A DNA stretch of 10,103 bases, taken from contig VBLU01000070.1 in the NCBI GenBank assembly GCA_005879065.1, forward strand, positions 1 through 10,103, read 5' to 3'. The notes beneath the pieces are model-generated. The model was not told the DNA's origin. It saw nothing but the letters and a program-made list of their open reading frames with translations, and searched no databases. Of this stretch, positions 1-7,989 are shown in pieces. Both the position numbers and the translations under genes were made by a program. The DNA comes from Methanobacteriota archaeon (lineage in GTDB: Archaea; Thermoplasmatota; Thermoplasmata; RBG-16-68-12). Each line of letters opens with the position of its first letter. Within the stretch, counting starts at the first letter, position 1.

Positions 1-3000
1 TCAGGTCCGTGTAATCCGCGTGGAACGTGAGGTTCACCCGGGATCCGTCACGGGCCGACGGTTTCGCCTTCAGCTCCAGGGAAAACGATTTCGAGCCGGG
101 CGCAACATTCGTCCAGCTCCAAGTGTATGTGGAGCTCACCGTCGTAAGGGTCGCGTCAGACGTGTCCGTGATGTACAAAAAGCTGGCAGGGAGCGGCAGA
201 GAAAGTTGGACACCGCCTGCCACCCCGCTCCCTGCGTTGACCAGATAGATGTTGTAAAAGACAAGCGCGTCGGCTTCAATCGAGGTCGTGGCCGGGGCTA
301 CCCGCAGGACGATCCGCGGGACCGACGCCTCAATCAGGTTGGACGCCACGGGAATCTTGGGAAACACATTCCGATAGGCGTCCGTGTAGGTCACGCTGCC
401 GTTGATCGTCATCGGCCAATGGTCCGCCACGCCGGGGTCCACGGACGCGTTCAGGAAGATCGTCGTCGGGCCGAGGGGCACGTTGGAGAGGGCGAAGTGG
501 ACCTCGCCCCCGTTGAGGAGGGGCACGAGAGTCGCGTTCAGGTAACCGAGGCCCGGGCCGAGGGTCAGGTTCACCCAGAGGTCTCGGGCGGGCTCGCTCC
601 CCGCGTTCGTGAAGGACATCGTGGCCTGGACGATATCGGCGGGCGTCACTTGCGTCCGGCCGATCCCGATGGCAGCCGACCGGATGTCGGGGGCGCTTAC
701 CAAGACCGACCAGGTCGTGACCCGCGGGGGAAGGAGGAAGCCGTTCAGATTCGTGTAGTTCAGCGAGGCGACGTTTACCAGGGTGGATCCGGGCACGAGG
801 TTCGTCGCGGCGTTCGCCGTGACCGTGAAGGACCACGTCTGGAGGCTGGGCATGTCCCCGAGCCGGATGTAGAGGGAATTCCCGGAGACGACGCGGCCCC
901 GGAAGGCGCTCCCCAGGTCATTGGCGGTGTCGGAGAGGTACGTGAGGCCCGCGGGGACCGTGTCGTTCACCCAGAGGTCCTTGGCGGGATCCCCTGTATT
1001 CTGTATCGTGATTTGGTACACGATCGTCTCCTTCGAATGGACGAGCGTCTTGGTCGACGACTTCGTGAGGCTGATCACGGGGCCGCTGAACGCGACGTCC
1101 GCGGAGGCGACCTTCGTCGGCCAGGAGAAGCCCTTCTCGTCCGTGTAGTTGAGGAACGCGGTGTTCCGGAAATACGGGACCGGCGGAATCGCGGACCTCA
1201 CCTGGACGTCGATGCTGAGGCGGTAGTTCCCGACTCCCTGGGCGGTCCACGTCCAGTTGTAGCTGCCCGTCATGGCCCCGGGGTCTGAGGATCCCAAGAA
1301 CGTGAGTTCGCTCGGTAGGCTGTCGTTAATCCAGACCCGGCCCGCGGGTCCGGAGCCCGTGTTGTTGAACCACAGATCGTACGTGTACCGGTCCCCGCTG
1401 TTGACGTTCGAGCTCGTCGTCGTTTTGGCGAACGTGAAGGATGGAGCGCGGACCAGGGCGGACGCCTCCGCGATGTCCAGGACTCCGTTCGATTCCGTCG
1501 CCGTCACCACGGCGTGGTACGAGCCCTGGGCAAGGGGCGGGAACAGGGTGAATCGGAATACCTTCCACGCGGACGGGCTCGCGGGGTCCGTCGCGAACAG
1601 GGCCATCGCGGTATAATTCGCGATCAGGGCGCCGGACGGCGCGGTGAGGTTGATCCGGGCCCCCGCGATTTCCGAACTGCCAAGCGGGTCGGAGACGTTC
1701 GCCTGTACGACGAGCGCATCCCTCGGAGACCAGGCGGTCGTGGGACCCACCCCGTCCCGCATGTCGAGCTGATCGATCCGCACGTACGTCGTCGTGCGGA
1801 CGTCCACGAAGGAAGCGGCGAACGTCGAGTTCATCGCCGCGAGGGCATCCGCTTGGCTCGCTCCCAGGTTTCGAATCGTCAGGCGGATCCGGACTCCGGC
1901 GGGGAACGTGTGGTCGAAGGCCGGGAACGGGAAGGAGAAGGGCTGGTAGTCCGGGAACGAGTTCGTCGTGATGGATTTTTCGGCATAGGCCACCGGAATG
2001 AACGTGACCCCGTTCCAGTCCGTCAACGTCAGGTTCAGTCGGACAACCTTCACGTCGTGGGTCGCCGAGTCCAGGAACAGGGTCGCGTTGGCGTCGAACG
2101 CATGGAATGGACGGGCAAGGACGGGGTCGAGGTCGAAGTCATGCGTACTCGCATCCTTCTTCAAGGTCTCATTGAATTGGCTCCCGCTCCCTCCCGAGGG
2201 CTTCGCCGGGTCCAGTCGCTGGGCCGATCCGACCGCGGCGGGATCGAGGTAGAGCTGTTTGCTCTGCGTGCCGACGAGGACCGAGGCCTGCGCCGAGGGC
2301 GGCGTCCTCAGCGTCCCGGCGTCGTCGACGTAGACGAAGGCAAGGGCCTTCGTCAGGATCGTCCCCGGTTCCGTCCCGACGTTCACGCGGCACGTCAGGT
2401 CGAACGAGCGCACCCCGTTCGTCAGGTCGGCGAAGGTGAACGAGGGCCAACCCGTCGTCGAACCGGCGGTGGCCGCGGTGTCGGAGACGTAGGTCAGGCC
2501 CGGCAGGAGCGTGTCGTTGAGCCAGGCGCCGTGGGCGGCATTGTTCCCGGTGTTGTTCAGATAGAGACGGAACGTGACCGTGTCTCCGGGATTCGGCTCG
2601 GTATCGAGGGCGCGGAGCGTCGCGGTCAAGTTCGAGGCGGTCTCGCGTCCGAACGTGACGAAGTACATGTCCGTGGCCGGTGAAGCCGGGGTCCAACCTC
2701 CTCCACCGAAGTTCGTCATGGCCTGTCCGTTCGGGTACGTGTTGGCGTTGCTGTGATGCCATTCGTACGGATTCACGATGGAAGTAGAAGAAGTCGCCAC
2801 GATCCAGTACCGCACGCCGGCACCGAGGCTCGGTGGGGACGGGAAGGTGACCACGATGTTCGCGAGGGCGGTGTTGCCGATGGCGAACGTGACCTGGGCC
2901 AGGATCGTGCTGGAGGGCTGGCCCGCGGCGTCGGTCTGAATCGCGATCTTGATCGTGTTCGAGCTGCCACCCGAGTTCCGGAGGCGCAGCGTCAGGTTCA

Positions 3001-3214
3001 GGAGCCGGTACGAGGCGGACGTGAGGAACGATTGCGCGACGCTGTCGCTCGAGTCGACGGAGAGATGGTTCGTCCCCGCGATTACCGTGTTCGATTCGTA
3101 GACCCGCTCGCCGAAGGCCGCGGCGGGCGTCGACAGGAGGGGGAGGAGGGCCGCGCCTAGGAGGAGGACGAAGAACGTCACCGCTAGGGGTGAGGTGGGC
3201 AGGCGACGGCTCAC
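1..3214 (-). CDS. Secreted DUF11-repeat surface protein, C-terminus beyond the window
   Basis: Reading the minus strand from GTG at 3214 gives 1071 residues with no stop before the left edge. The GTG follows an in-frame TGA (3226-3224) and a GAGGT Shine-Dalgarno six bases upstream, which fixes the start. The N-terminus is a signal peptide: twin Arg at residues 3-4, a hydrophobic stretch at about 10-28, and a likely cleavage after STPAAA near 33. Residues 34-185 form a beta-rich domain (AQSFLTSASYRLLNLTLRL) resembling bacterial and archaeal choice-of-anchor jelly rolls. DUF11-like domains start near residues 190, 590, 710, 840 and 960. They share the pattern NNTG...A...W(L/I/V)ND(T/S)LP.GLTYLSDT. 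Between the first two lies a 280-residue stretch with another beta sandwich. There are many N-X-S/T sequons (NNT, NYT, NDT, NLT), as expected of a glycosylated archaeal surface protein, and almost no Cys. Role inferred: cell-surface or extracellular structural or adhesive protein. An anchor, if present, lies beyond the edge. Confidence 0.88.
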   Translation of the reverse strand, partial: MSRRLPTSPLAVTFFVLLLGAALLPLLSTPAAAFGERVYESNTVIAGTNHLSVDSSDSVAQSFLTSASYRLLNLTLRLRNSGGSSNTIKIAIQTDAAGQPSSTILAQVTFAIGNTALANIVVTFPSPPSLGAGVRYWIVATSSTSIVNPYEWHHSNANTYPNGQAMTNFGGGGWTPASPATDMYFVTFGRETASNLTATLRALDTEPNPGDTVTFRLYLNNTGNNAAHGAWLNDTLLPGLTYVSDTAATAGSTTGWPSFTFADLTNGVRSFDLTCRVNVGTEPGTILTKALAFVYVDDAGTLRTPPSAQASVLVGTQSKQLYLDPAAVGSAQRLDPAKPSGGSGSQFNETLKKDASTHDFDLDPVLARPFHAFDANATLFLDSATHDVKVVRLNLTLTDWNGVTFIPVAYAEKSITTNSFPDYQPFSFPFPAFDHTFPAGVRIRLTIRNLGASQADALAAMNSTFAASFVDVRTTTYVRIDQLDMRDGVGPTTAWSPRDALVVQANVSDPLGSSEIAGARINLTAPSGALIANYTAMALFATDPASPSAWKVFRFTLFPPLAQGSYHAVVTATESNGVLDIAEASALVRAPSFTFAKTTTSSNVNSGDRYTYDLWFNNTGSGPAGRVWINDSLPSELTFLGSSDPGAMTGSYNWTWTAQGVGNYRLSIDVQVRSAIPPVPYFRNTAFLNYTDEKGFSWPTKVASADVAFSGPVISLTKSSTKTLVHSKETIVYQITIQNTGDPAKDLWVNDTVPAGLTYLSDTANDLGSAFRGRVVSGNSLYIRLGDMPSLQTWSFTVTANAATNLVPGSTLVNVASLNYTNLNGFLLPPRVTTWSVLVSAPDIRSAAIGIGRTQVTPADIVQATMSFTNAGSEPARDLWVNLTLGPGLGYLNATLVPLLNGGEVHFALSNVPLGPTTIFLNASVDPGVADHWPMTINGSVTYTDAYRNVFPKIPVASNLIEASVPRIVLRVAPATTSIEADALVFYNIYLVNAGSGVAGGVQLSLPLPASFLYITDTSDATLTTVSSTYTWSWTNVAPGSKSFSLELKAKPSARDGSRVNLTFHADYTDL

Positions 3215-3220
3215 TCTAGA

Positions 3221-3225
3221 ACCTC
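3221..3225 (-). promoter_or_regulatory. Shine-Dalgarno of the surface-protein gene
   Basis: GAGGT on the minus strand is separated by six bases (TCTAGA) from the GTG at 3214. It decides the start, because the reading frame is closed by a TGA overlapping this motif. Confidence 0.7.
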
Positions 3226-3282
3226 AGGAGCTTATCGTGCCCCGCCCCCGGTAAGACCTAAGCGCCCCCGTTATCCACCCTG

Positions 3283-3293
3283 ATAATTTTTTT
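3283..3293 (-). promoter_or_regulatory. Probable TATA element of the surface-protein gene
   Basis: AAAAAAATTAT on the minus strand is the only AT-rich block in the divergent gap. Initiation about 25 bases downstream, near 3258, would leave a leader of about 45 bases that contains the Shine-Dalgarno. This agrees with a leadered transcript. The assignment is inferred from position and composition. Confidence 0.5.
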
Positions 3294-3330
3294 CATGGTA
3301 CGACCCCGCAGGACCGGGTCCCGAATTGGT

Positions 3331-3350
3331 TCCCCGGGGAGCAACTTTTA
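3331..3350 (+). promoter_or_regulatory. Probable leaderless promoter of lhr with adjacent palindrome
   Basis: CAACTTTTA at 3342-3350 is centred about 30 bases before the lhr ATG, the spacing expected of an archaeal TATA box on a leaderless transcript. No Shine-Dalgarno precedes the ATG. A perfect 10-bp palindrome, TCCCCGGGGA (3331-3340), lies directly upstream, where the TFB-recognition element would be. It could be an operator or chance in GC-rich DNA. Confidence 0.45.
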
Positions 3351-3377
3351 GTCCGAGGAGCCCTTCAAGCGACCTTC

Positions 3378-5978
3378 ATGGAGTCCCTGGGCCTCGATCC
3401 CCCCATCCTCGACGCGGTCCGGGCCCTCGGCATCGACGAGTTCACGGAGCCGCAGGTCCGCGCGATCCCGCGGATCTTGGCCGGGGCGAACGTGCTCCTC
3501 GTCGCCCCCACGGGGATCGGAAAGACGGAAGCCGCCTTCCTGCCGATCCTCCAACACCTCCTTCGCGAGAAACCGGCCCCGACGAGCGGCTTGTACATCA
3601 CGCCCCTTCGCGCCCTGAACCGCGACATGTTGCGCCGCATGACGTTCTTCGCGGAGCGGCTGGGCGTCCGCGTCGCCGTCCGGCATGGGGACACGACCCC
3701 GCAGGAACGGGCGGCGATGACCCGCCATCCGCCGGACGTGCTCATCACGACGCCGGAGACGTTCCAGATCCTCTTCACCGGACGTCGCCTGCGGGAGCAC
3801 CTGAGATCGGTCCGGTGGGTCGTGATCGATGAGATCCACGAGCTCGCCTCCGACGAACGGGGCGCCCAGCTCGCGGTCGGCCTGGAGCGGTTGCGGGACC
3901 TCACCGGACGCGAGTTCCAGCGGATCGGACTCTCCGCGACGGTCGGCACCCCGGACGAGGTCGGTGCCTTCTTGGCGGGCGTGGACCGGCCGGTCGAGGT
4001 GATCCGGGTCCGGATGCCGAAGGGGATGCGGATCCGCGTCGAGATGCCCGAACCGGGGAAGGAGGATGCCGAGATCGCAGATCGCCTGCGGGTCCAGGCC
4101 GGTCAGGCGACCGCGCTCCGCCGCTGCTATGAGCAGATCAAGGAGCACCAGTCGACCCTGTTCTTCGTCAACACCCGAGACACGGCGGAGTTCCTGTCCT
4201 CGCGCCTCGCGGCGTGGTACCAGGATCCCAGGATCGGCGTGCACCACGGGAGCCTCTCGAAGGACGTCCGGGTGCAGATGGAGGACGAGTTCAAGGCGGG
4301 CCGGTTGCGCGCCCTCGTGTGCACGTCCTCCCTCGAACTCGGGATCGACGTCGGCGGCGCCGACTTCGTGCTGCAGTACAACTCCCCGCGCGAGGTGTCG
4401 CGACTCGTCCAGCGGATCGGGCGGTCCGGCCACGGCGTCGGCGAAGTCTCCGACGGCGTCATCCTGGCGACGCACGAGGACGACGTCGCCGAGGCGTGCG
4501 CGATCGCGCGACGCGCGCTCGCGGAGGAGATCGAGGACCTCGTCGTGCGGCAGGACAACCGGTCCGTCCTCGCGAACCAGCTCGTCGCGATGGCGGTCTC
4601 GGAACGGTTCGCGTCCCTCGACGAGGCGTATGGGACCGTCCGCCGGAGCTGGCCCTTCCGGGCGCTGAAACGGGCCGACTTCGACGAGGTCGTCCAGCAG
4701 CTCGCGGACCTCCGGGTCCTCTGGTCTCGGGACGGCCGCCTCGGCCGCAGCTCGAACTCGTTGCCCTACTTTTTCGAGAACATCTCCATGATCCCGGACG
4801 TGAAGACGTACCGGGTCGTCGACATCTCCTCCCGCCGCGCGATCGGCACCTTGGACGAGTGGTTCGTCGCGGAGAACGCGAAGCTCGGGGAGAGCTTCAT
4901 CATGCGCGGGACGGCCTGGCGGTTCGTCGAATTCAAGGAGGATCACATCCTCGTCGAACCGGTCCGGGAGATCGGGGACGTGCCTTCCTGGGTCGGCGAG
5001 GACATCCCGGTCCCCTTCGCCGTCGCCCAGGAAGTGGGACGTTTGCGGAGGGAACGGGACCTGGCCGCATACCCGGTGAACGGTCGGGGTGCCGCGAAGT
5101 TCCTCGAGTACCTCGCCTCCGTCGGCGACGCGCCCCTGGGGACAGACGAGCGCATCACGATCGAGACCGCGCGGGACGTGATCATCGTCAATGCCTGCCT
5201 CGGCTCGAAGGTGAACGAGACCCTCGCCCAACTGATCTCGTCCCTCGTCAGCGCTCGGTTCGGGCAGAGCGTCGGGCTGCAGACGGACCCGTACCGGATC
5301 GTCCTCGAGGTGCCGCGGTCCGTGAACCCGCAGCAGATCGTCGAGATCCTGCGGCCCGAGGATCCGGACGCCCTCGAACCGCTCCTCCGGGTCATCCTGA
5401 AGAACTCCGCGTTCCTGCGGTGGGCCTTCGTCTACGTCGCGAAGAAGTTCGGCGCCCTCCGCCGGGACGTGGACTGGGAGAGCGTGTCGATCCCGCGGCT
5501 CCTGAAGACGTTCGAGAACACGCCCCTTTTCGAGGAGGTCCTGGACAAGGTGTTCTGGGAGCGGATGGACATCCCCCGGACGGTCGACGTGCTTCGGAAG
5601 ATCCGGGCCGGAGAGATCGAGGTCGTCGTCACGCGCATGACCCCGGTCGGGAGGGCCGGCCTCGAAGGCGGTCGCCTCCTCGTGACGCCGTCGAAGGCGG
5701 ACCAAGATGTCGTGGCGCGACACGGTCCGCGATTTGCCCGCGAAGATTCGCTGTCCCCGGTGCGAGGCGCTCATGGTCGCCGTCATCGCGCCGTACGAGA
5801 AGGACAAGGTGGCGAAGCTCGACTTCGGCGGGACGGACAAGGAGAGCCGGTCGAAGGCGAAGCGGCTCTTCACGAACGCGAGCCTGGTCATGGCCCACGG
5901 GAAGAAGGCCGTCGTGGCCCTGATGGCCCGCGGTGTCGGCGAGGACACCGCGGCGCGGATCCTCCGCGGATACCATGA
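3378..5978 (+). CDS. lhr: Lhr-type SF2 ATP-dependent helicase, frame broken near its C-terminus
   Basis: ATP-driven 3'-5' helicase of the Lhr family, acting on DNA or RNA in genome maintenance or RNA metabolism. RecA domain 1: Walker A APTGIGKT (43-50), motif Ia ITPLRAL (74-80), TTPET (124-128), Walker B DEIH (151-154), SAT (186-188). RecA domain 2: FFVNTRDTAEFL (262-273), HHGSLSK (289-295), SLELGIDVGGADFVLQYNSP (318-337), QRIGRSGHG (345-353). These are followed by the winged-helix and the Lhr-specific C-terminal region (about 380-775, with PYFFENISMIPD and VNACLGSKVNETLA). Start at ATG 3378, probably leaderless. Homology stops at about residue 776 (base 5706). From there to the TGA at 5976-5978 the translation is an Arg/Gly/Pro-rich wrong-frame tail. 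The true C-terminus continues one frame over in the next entry. Roughly 25 residues usual in the family, including a first CxxC, seem absent at the junction. Identity of the helicase is certain. Whether the product is intact is not: a real mutation, a split protein or an assembly error are all possible. Confidence 0.9.
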   Translation: MESLGLDPPILDAVRALGIDEFTEPQVRAIPRILAGANVLLVAPTGIGKTEAAFLPILQHLLREKPAPTSGLYITPLRALNRDMLRRMTFFAERLGVRVAVRHGDTTPQERAAMTRHPPDVLITTPETFQILFTGRRLREHLRSVRWVVIDEIHELASDERGAQLAVGLERLRDLTGREFQRIGLSATVGTPDEVGAFLAGVDRPVEVIRVRMPKGMRIRVEMPEPGKEDAEIADRLRVQAGQATALRRCYEQIKEHQSTLFFVNTRDTAEFLSSRLAAWYQDPRIGVHHGSLSKDVRVQMEDEFKAGRLRALVCTSSLELGIDVGGADFVLQYNSPREVSRLVQRIGRSGHGVGEVSDGVILATHEDDVAEACAIARRALAEEIEDLVVRQDNRSVLANQLVAMAVSERFASLDEAYGTVRRSWPFRALKRADFDEVVQQLADLRVLWSRDGRLGRSSNSLPYFFENISMIPDVKTYRVVDISSRRAIGTLDEWFVAENAKLGESFIMRGTAWRFVEFKEDHILVEPVREIGDVPSWVGEDIPVPFAVAQEVGRLRRERDLAAYPVNGRGAAKFLEYLASVGDAPLGTDERITIETARDVIIVNACLGSKVNETLAQLISSLVSARFGQSVGLQTDPYRIVLEVPRSVNPQQIVEILRPEDPDALEPLLRVILKNSAFLRWAFVYVAKKFGALRRDVDWESVSIPRLLKTFENTPLFEEVLDKVFWERMDIPRTVDVLRKIRAGEIEVVVTRMTPVGRAGLEGGRLLVTPSKADQDVVARHGPRFAREDSLSPVRGAHGRRHRAVREGQGGEARLRRDGQGEPVEGEAALHEREPGHGPREEGRRGPDGPRCRRGHRGADPPRIP

Positions 5979-6054
5979 GACGGAAGAGGACTTCCTGAGG
6001 GACCTCCTCGCGGCGGAGGTCACGTACGCGAGGACGAAGCGGTTCTGGGATTAG
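5707..6054 (+). CDS. lhr: C-terminal fragment of the Lhr helicase in the +1 frame
   Basis: This 115-residue frame carries the normal end of an archaeal Lhr helicase: DLPAKIRCPRCEALMVAVI with one CPRC pair (residues 16-19), then the helical segment RLFTNASLVMAHGKKAVVAL, the helix-hairpin-helix-like ARGVGEDTAARILRGY, and the typical ending LLAAEVTYARTKRFWD. It overlaps the preceding frame by 272 bases and lacks its own promoter or a convincing Shine-Dalgarno. The ATG at 5707 is only the first Met after an in-frame TGA at 5683-5685. The family normally has two cysteine pairs making a zinc finger, and only the second is present. Best read as the displaced 3' end of lhr rather than a separate gene. 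Independent translation as a small subunit cannot be excluded. Confidence 0.75.
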   Translation: MSWRDTVRDLPAKIRCPRCEALMVAVIAPYEKDKVAKLDFGGTDKESRSKAKRLFTNASLVMAHGKKAVVALMARGVGEDTAARILRGYHETEEDFLRDLLAAEVTYARTKRFWD

Positions 6055-6095
6055 CCCGACGTCGGAATCCTCTCAGGCGAGAAACCCAAGGCGAT

Positions 6096-6104
6096 ACGTT
6101 TATC
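6096..6104 (+). promoter_or_regulatory. Probable TATA element of the zinc-ribbon/TPR gene
   Basis: ACGTTTATC is the AT-richest spot in the 82-base gap after lhr. Its centre lies about 37 bases before the GTG at 6137, predicting a very short leader of about 11 bases. No Shine-Dalgarno is visible. Inferred from spacing only. Confidence 0.4.
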
Positions 6105-6136
6105 GACTTCATGGCGTCGTTCGACCCGAGCGATCT

Positions 6137-7255
6137 GTGAGCGAAGACGCCGACAATTCGTGTCCGGTCTGTGGGTCCGCGAACCCCCGCGAGGCGACGT
6201 CCTGCGGTTCCTGCGGCTATTCGTTCAGTGATGCGTCAAGGACGGACAAGGTGGACGCCCTCCTGGACGACCTGATGGACCTCTCGAAGGCTCCTCCGGA
6301 GATCACGGAACCCGACCCGCCCGTCGAGGAGTCTCCCGACGTCGACGAGACCGTTGCCGAGAAGCTGTTCGATTCCCTCCTCGTCGAAATCCAACCCGCC
6401 CGCCAAGACGAGGTCCCCGAGGTGCGTGCCGATTCGTCGGTCGCGGAGGTCCCGGAGCCGCGGTCGGAGTTGTTCGCCGACGTGTCCCGGGTCCCCGTCT
6501 CGGCGACGCCCGCGGAGACCGAGGCCGGCAAACTCCTCCGGATCTCGGGCCGCATGTTCGACCTCGTGACGTTCGGGTCCGGCGCGGCCCTCGTCGCGAC
6601 CTTCTTCGGATTCCGGATGTACCAGAGCCTGTTCGAGGCCGGGAATCCCTTGCCCGCGATCGTGTTCGCGGCGATCGCCTCCGCCGGCATGATCGCGGCC
6701 CTCATCCTCTTCCACTTGTCGAACAGCGAGGTCGCGCAAGGAGACCGCCTCGTGAAGCAAGGCCGTCACCAGGAGGCCCTGGTGCGCTACGAGCGGGCGA
6801 TCCGCATGGTCCGTCGGCCCTCGTACGCGTGGACGTCCCGCGGCGTCGCGATGAAGTACCTCGGGCGGGTCGACGAAGCTTTGCGGTGCCATGAGAACGC
6901 GATTCGCCTGGATCCGGAGAACGAAGTGGCCTGGTGCAACCTCGGGACCGTGTACTTCAGGAAAGGCGAACTCGGGAAGGCCCTCGAGTGCTACGATAAA
7001 GCGATCCACCTGCGGCCGAAGTACGCGATCGCCTGGAACAACAAGGGCGTCGTGCTCGCGCGGATGAACCAGTTCGAGGAGGCGAACCGCTGCCACACGA
7101 AGGCGACGAACCTGCGTCCGACCTACGTGGCTGCCTGGTTGAACCGCGGCGAAGTGCTCGCCCGCCTCGGAGCGCAGGAGGAAGCGCAGCGGTGCCTCGA
7201 GAAGGCCCGGTCCATCTCCGGGGGCATCGGGGGCCGGGCTACGACAGCAACGTGA
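6137..7255 (+). CDS. Membrane protein with N-terminal zinc ribbon and C-terminal TPR repeats
   Basis: 372 residues from a GTG start. Domains in order: a zinc ribbon with C9, C12, C23 and C26 (CPVCGS...CGSCGYSF); an acidic, Pro-rich, probably disordered linker (about 32-130); two hydrophobic segments (about 143-162 and 172-193) split by a short loop; then four to five tetratricopeptide repeats from about 197 to 362, each about 34 residues with the pattern AW...G.......G..EEAL.CY.KAI.L.P. By the hairpin topology the zinc ribbon and TPR array should lie on the same side of the membrane, probably the cytoplasm. TPR arrays are protein-binding scaffolds, so a membrane-tethered adaptor is likely. 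The partner is unknown. GTG is chosen because the protein opens directly into the zinc ribbon; an ATG at 6111 leads only to a nine-codon frame ending at this GTG. The 3' end overlaps the convergent minus-strand frame by 17 bases. Confidence 0.85.
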   Translation: MSEDADNSCPVCGSANPREATSCGSCGYSFSDASRTDKVDALLDDLMDLSKAPPEITEPDPPVEESPDVDETVAEKLFDSLLVEIQPARQDEVPEVRADSSVAEVPEPRSELFADVSRVPVSATPAETEAGKLLRISGRMFDLVTFGSGAALVATFFGFRMYQSLFEAGNPLPAIVFAAIASAGMIAALILFHLSNSEVAQGDRLVKQGRHQEALVRYERAIRMVRRPSYAWTSRGVAMKYLGRVDEALRCHENAIRLDPENEVAWCNLGTVYFRKGELGKALECYDKAIHLRPKYAIAWNNKGVVLARMNQFEEANRCHTKATNLRPTYVAAWLNRGEVLARLGAQEEAQRCLEKARSISGGIGGRATTAT

Positions 7256-7932
7256 AGACGAGTCCCCCTGCCGCGTCGGCCCGAGATGCCACGGTTTTCA
7301 TGGCCTTCAGTGGCGGCCCGTACACGTCGAGGCCCGATTGGCTCTCGATCCGAAATGTCATCTCAGGGCCGAGGCTCGAGCCGACCCGGCCCGGTGCGAT
7401 TCCACCGAGGCCGATCACACGGCAGCGGATTGTGGGCGTACCTCGGAGGTCGATCGTCCGATTGCCCTCAGGATACGGAACTCGCGGGTCCGGAGCTGTC
7501 GGCGTGGCATCGCAACGTCCCCAGCCAGCACGGATCGAGTAGACGCGACCCTCGAATACGCCCTGGAAGCCTGCCCTCCAGTCGCCCATCCCTTCCTCGC
7601 GAAGGACGTAGAGAGGCGGGATGGCGGTCTCGCGATCCCCGAGGACATCCAACGCCGCGGGAGCGAAAGAGTTCTGCCGCGCTGTCCTCCGCGTGTCCGG
7701 GCCGGAAGAGAGCCTCGAGGAACAAGAGTCGGCTCCAGAACTCGAGCCCGGTGGATCCCCACATGAGCCCGCGGCCTCGCAACACGGTGTCCTGACTCGA
7801 CATGGGAGTCTCCTCACCCGAGATCGGTTCGAATCGGCCCTCGGGCACGGGCCGGACGACTTGCATTCGGAAGTCGACCCCCATGGACCTTCGGACTCCC
7901 TGAAGAGAGGAGGTGAATCCGGTCGAGGGCAA
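7239..7932 (-). pseudogene. Hypothetical gene interrupted by a one-base frame shift
   Basis: I do not recognise this family. Two overlapping minus-strand frames read as one protein if a single base is skipped in the run at 7661-7671 (CTCTTTCGCTC on the minus strand). The upstream frame gives MQVVRPVPEGRFEP...FWSRLLFLEALFRPG...AAELF. The downstream frame continues APAALDVLGDRETAIPPLYVL...WRAGFQGVFEGRVYSIRAGW...GGLVFTLLS to a TAG at 7239. Outside these parts both frames become Arg- or Cys/Ser-rich, as wrong frames do in GC-rich DNA. The span of 694 bases is 231 codons plus one, which fits one extra base. The start could be TTG 7932, ATG 7884 (a weak AAGG precedes it) or ATG 7866; joined from 7884 the product has about 214 residues. 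No signal peptide or membrane segment is seen. It lies on the same strand 57 bases or more after rlmE and may be co-transcribed. It could be a decaying gene or a sequencing error in a live one. Confidence 0.55.
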
Positions 7933-7989
7933 GAATGCTGCGCTCCCGGAACGCCGTAAGAGTCCCGCGCGTTTCTGGTGGTTTCCGGT

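Noticed and set aside
20..1288. Long plus-strand open frame of 422 codons opposite the surface-protein gene
   Set aside because: Its product is dominated by Arg, Gly, Asp and Pro with no domains; it is the antisense shadow of a clear secreted DUF11 protein.
1514..2683. Plus-strand open frame of 389 codons opposite the surface-protein gene
   Set aside because: Same Arg/Gly/Glu-rich shadow composition; the minus strand reads through with signal peptide and repeats.
3348..6023. Minus-strand open frame of 891 codons across the helicase
   Set aside because: Low-complexity Arg/Asp/Leu-rich antisense frame; the opposite strand carries all SF2 helicase motifs in order.
6056..6065. Palindrome CCGACGTCGG just after the lhr stop, considered as a terminator
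   Set aside because: It has no loop and no T-run after it, and short GC palindromes are common at this base composition.
6111..6140. Nine-codon frame MASFDPSDL whose stop overlaps the GTG of the TPR gene
   Set aside because: It would lie upstream of the start site predicted from the TATA element at 6096-6104, and it has no ribosome site; probably not translated.
6236..7096. Minus-strand open frame of 286 codons across the TPR gene
   Set aside because: No recognisable domains and shadow composition; the plus strand has a zinc ribbon and regular TPR repeats.
7907..7915. Strong plus-strand Shine-Dalgarno-like AGGAGGTGA
   Set aside because: The next ATG (7935) is about 19 bases away and opens no convincing plus-strand gene; likely chance within the minus-strand hypothetical.
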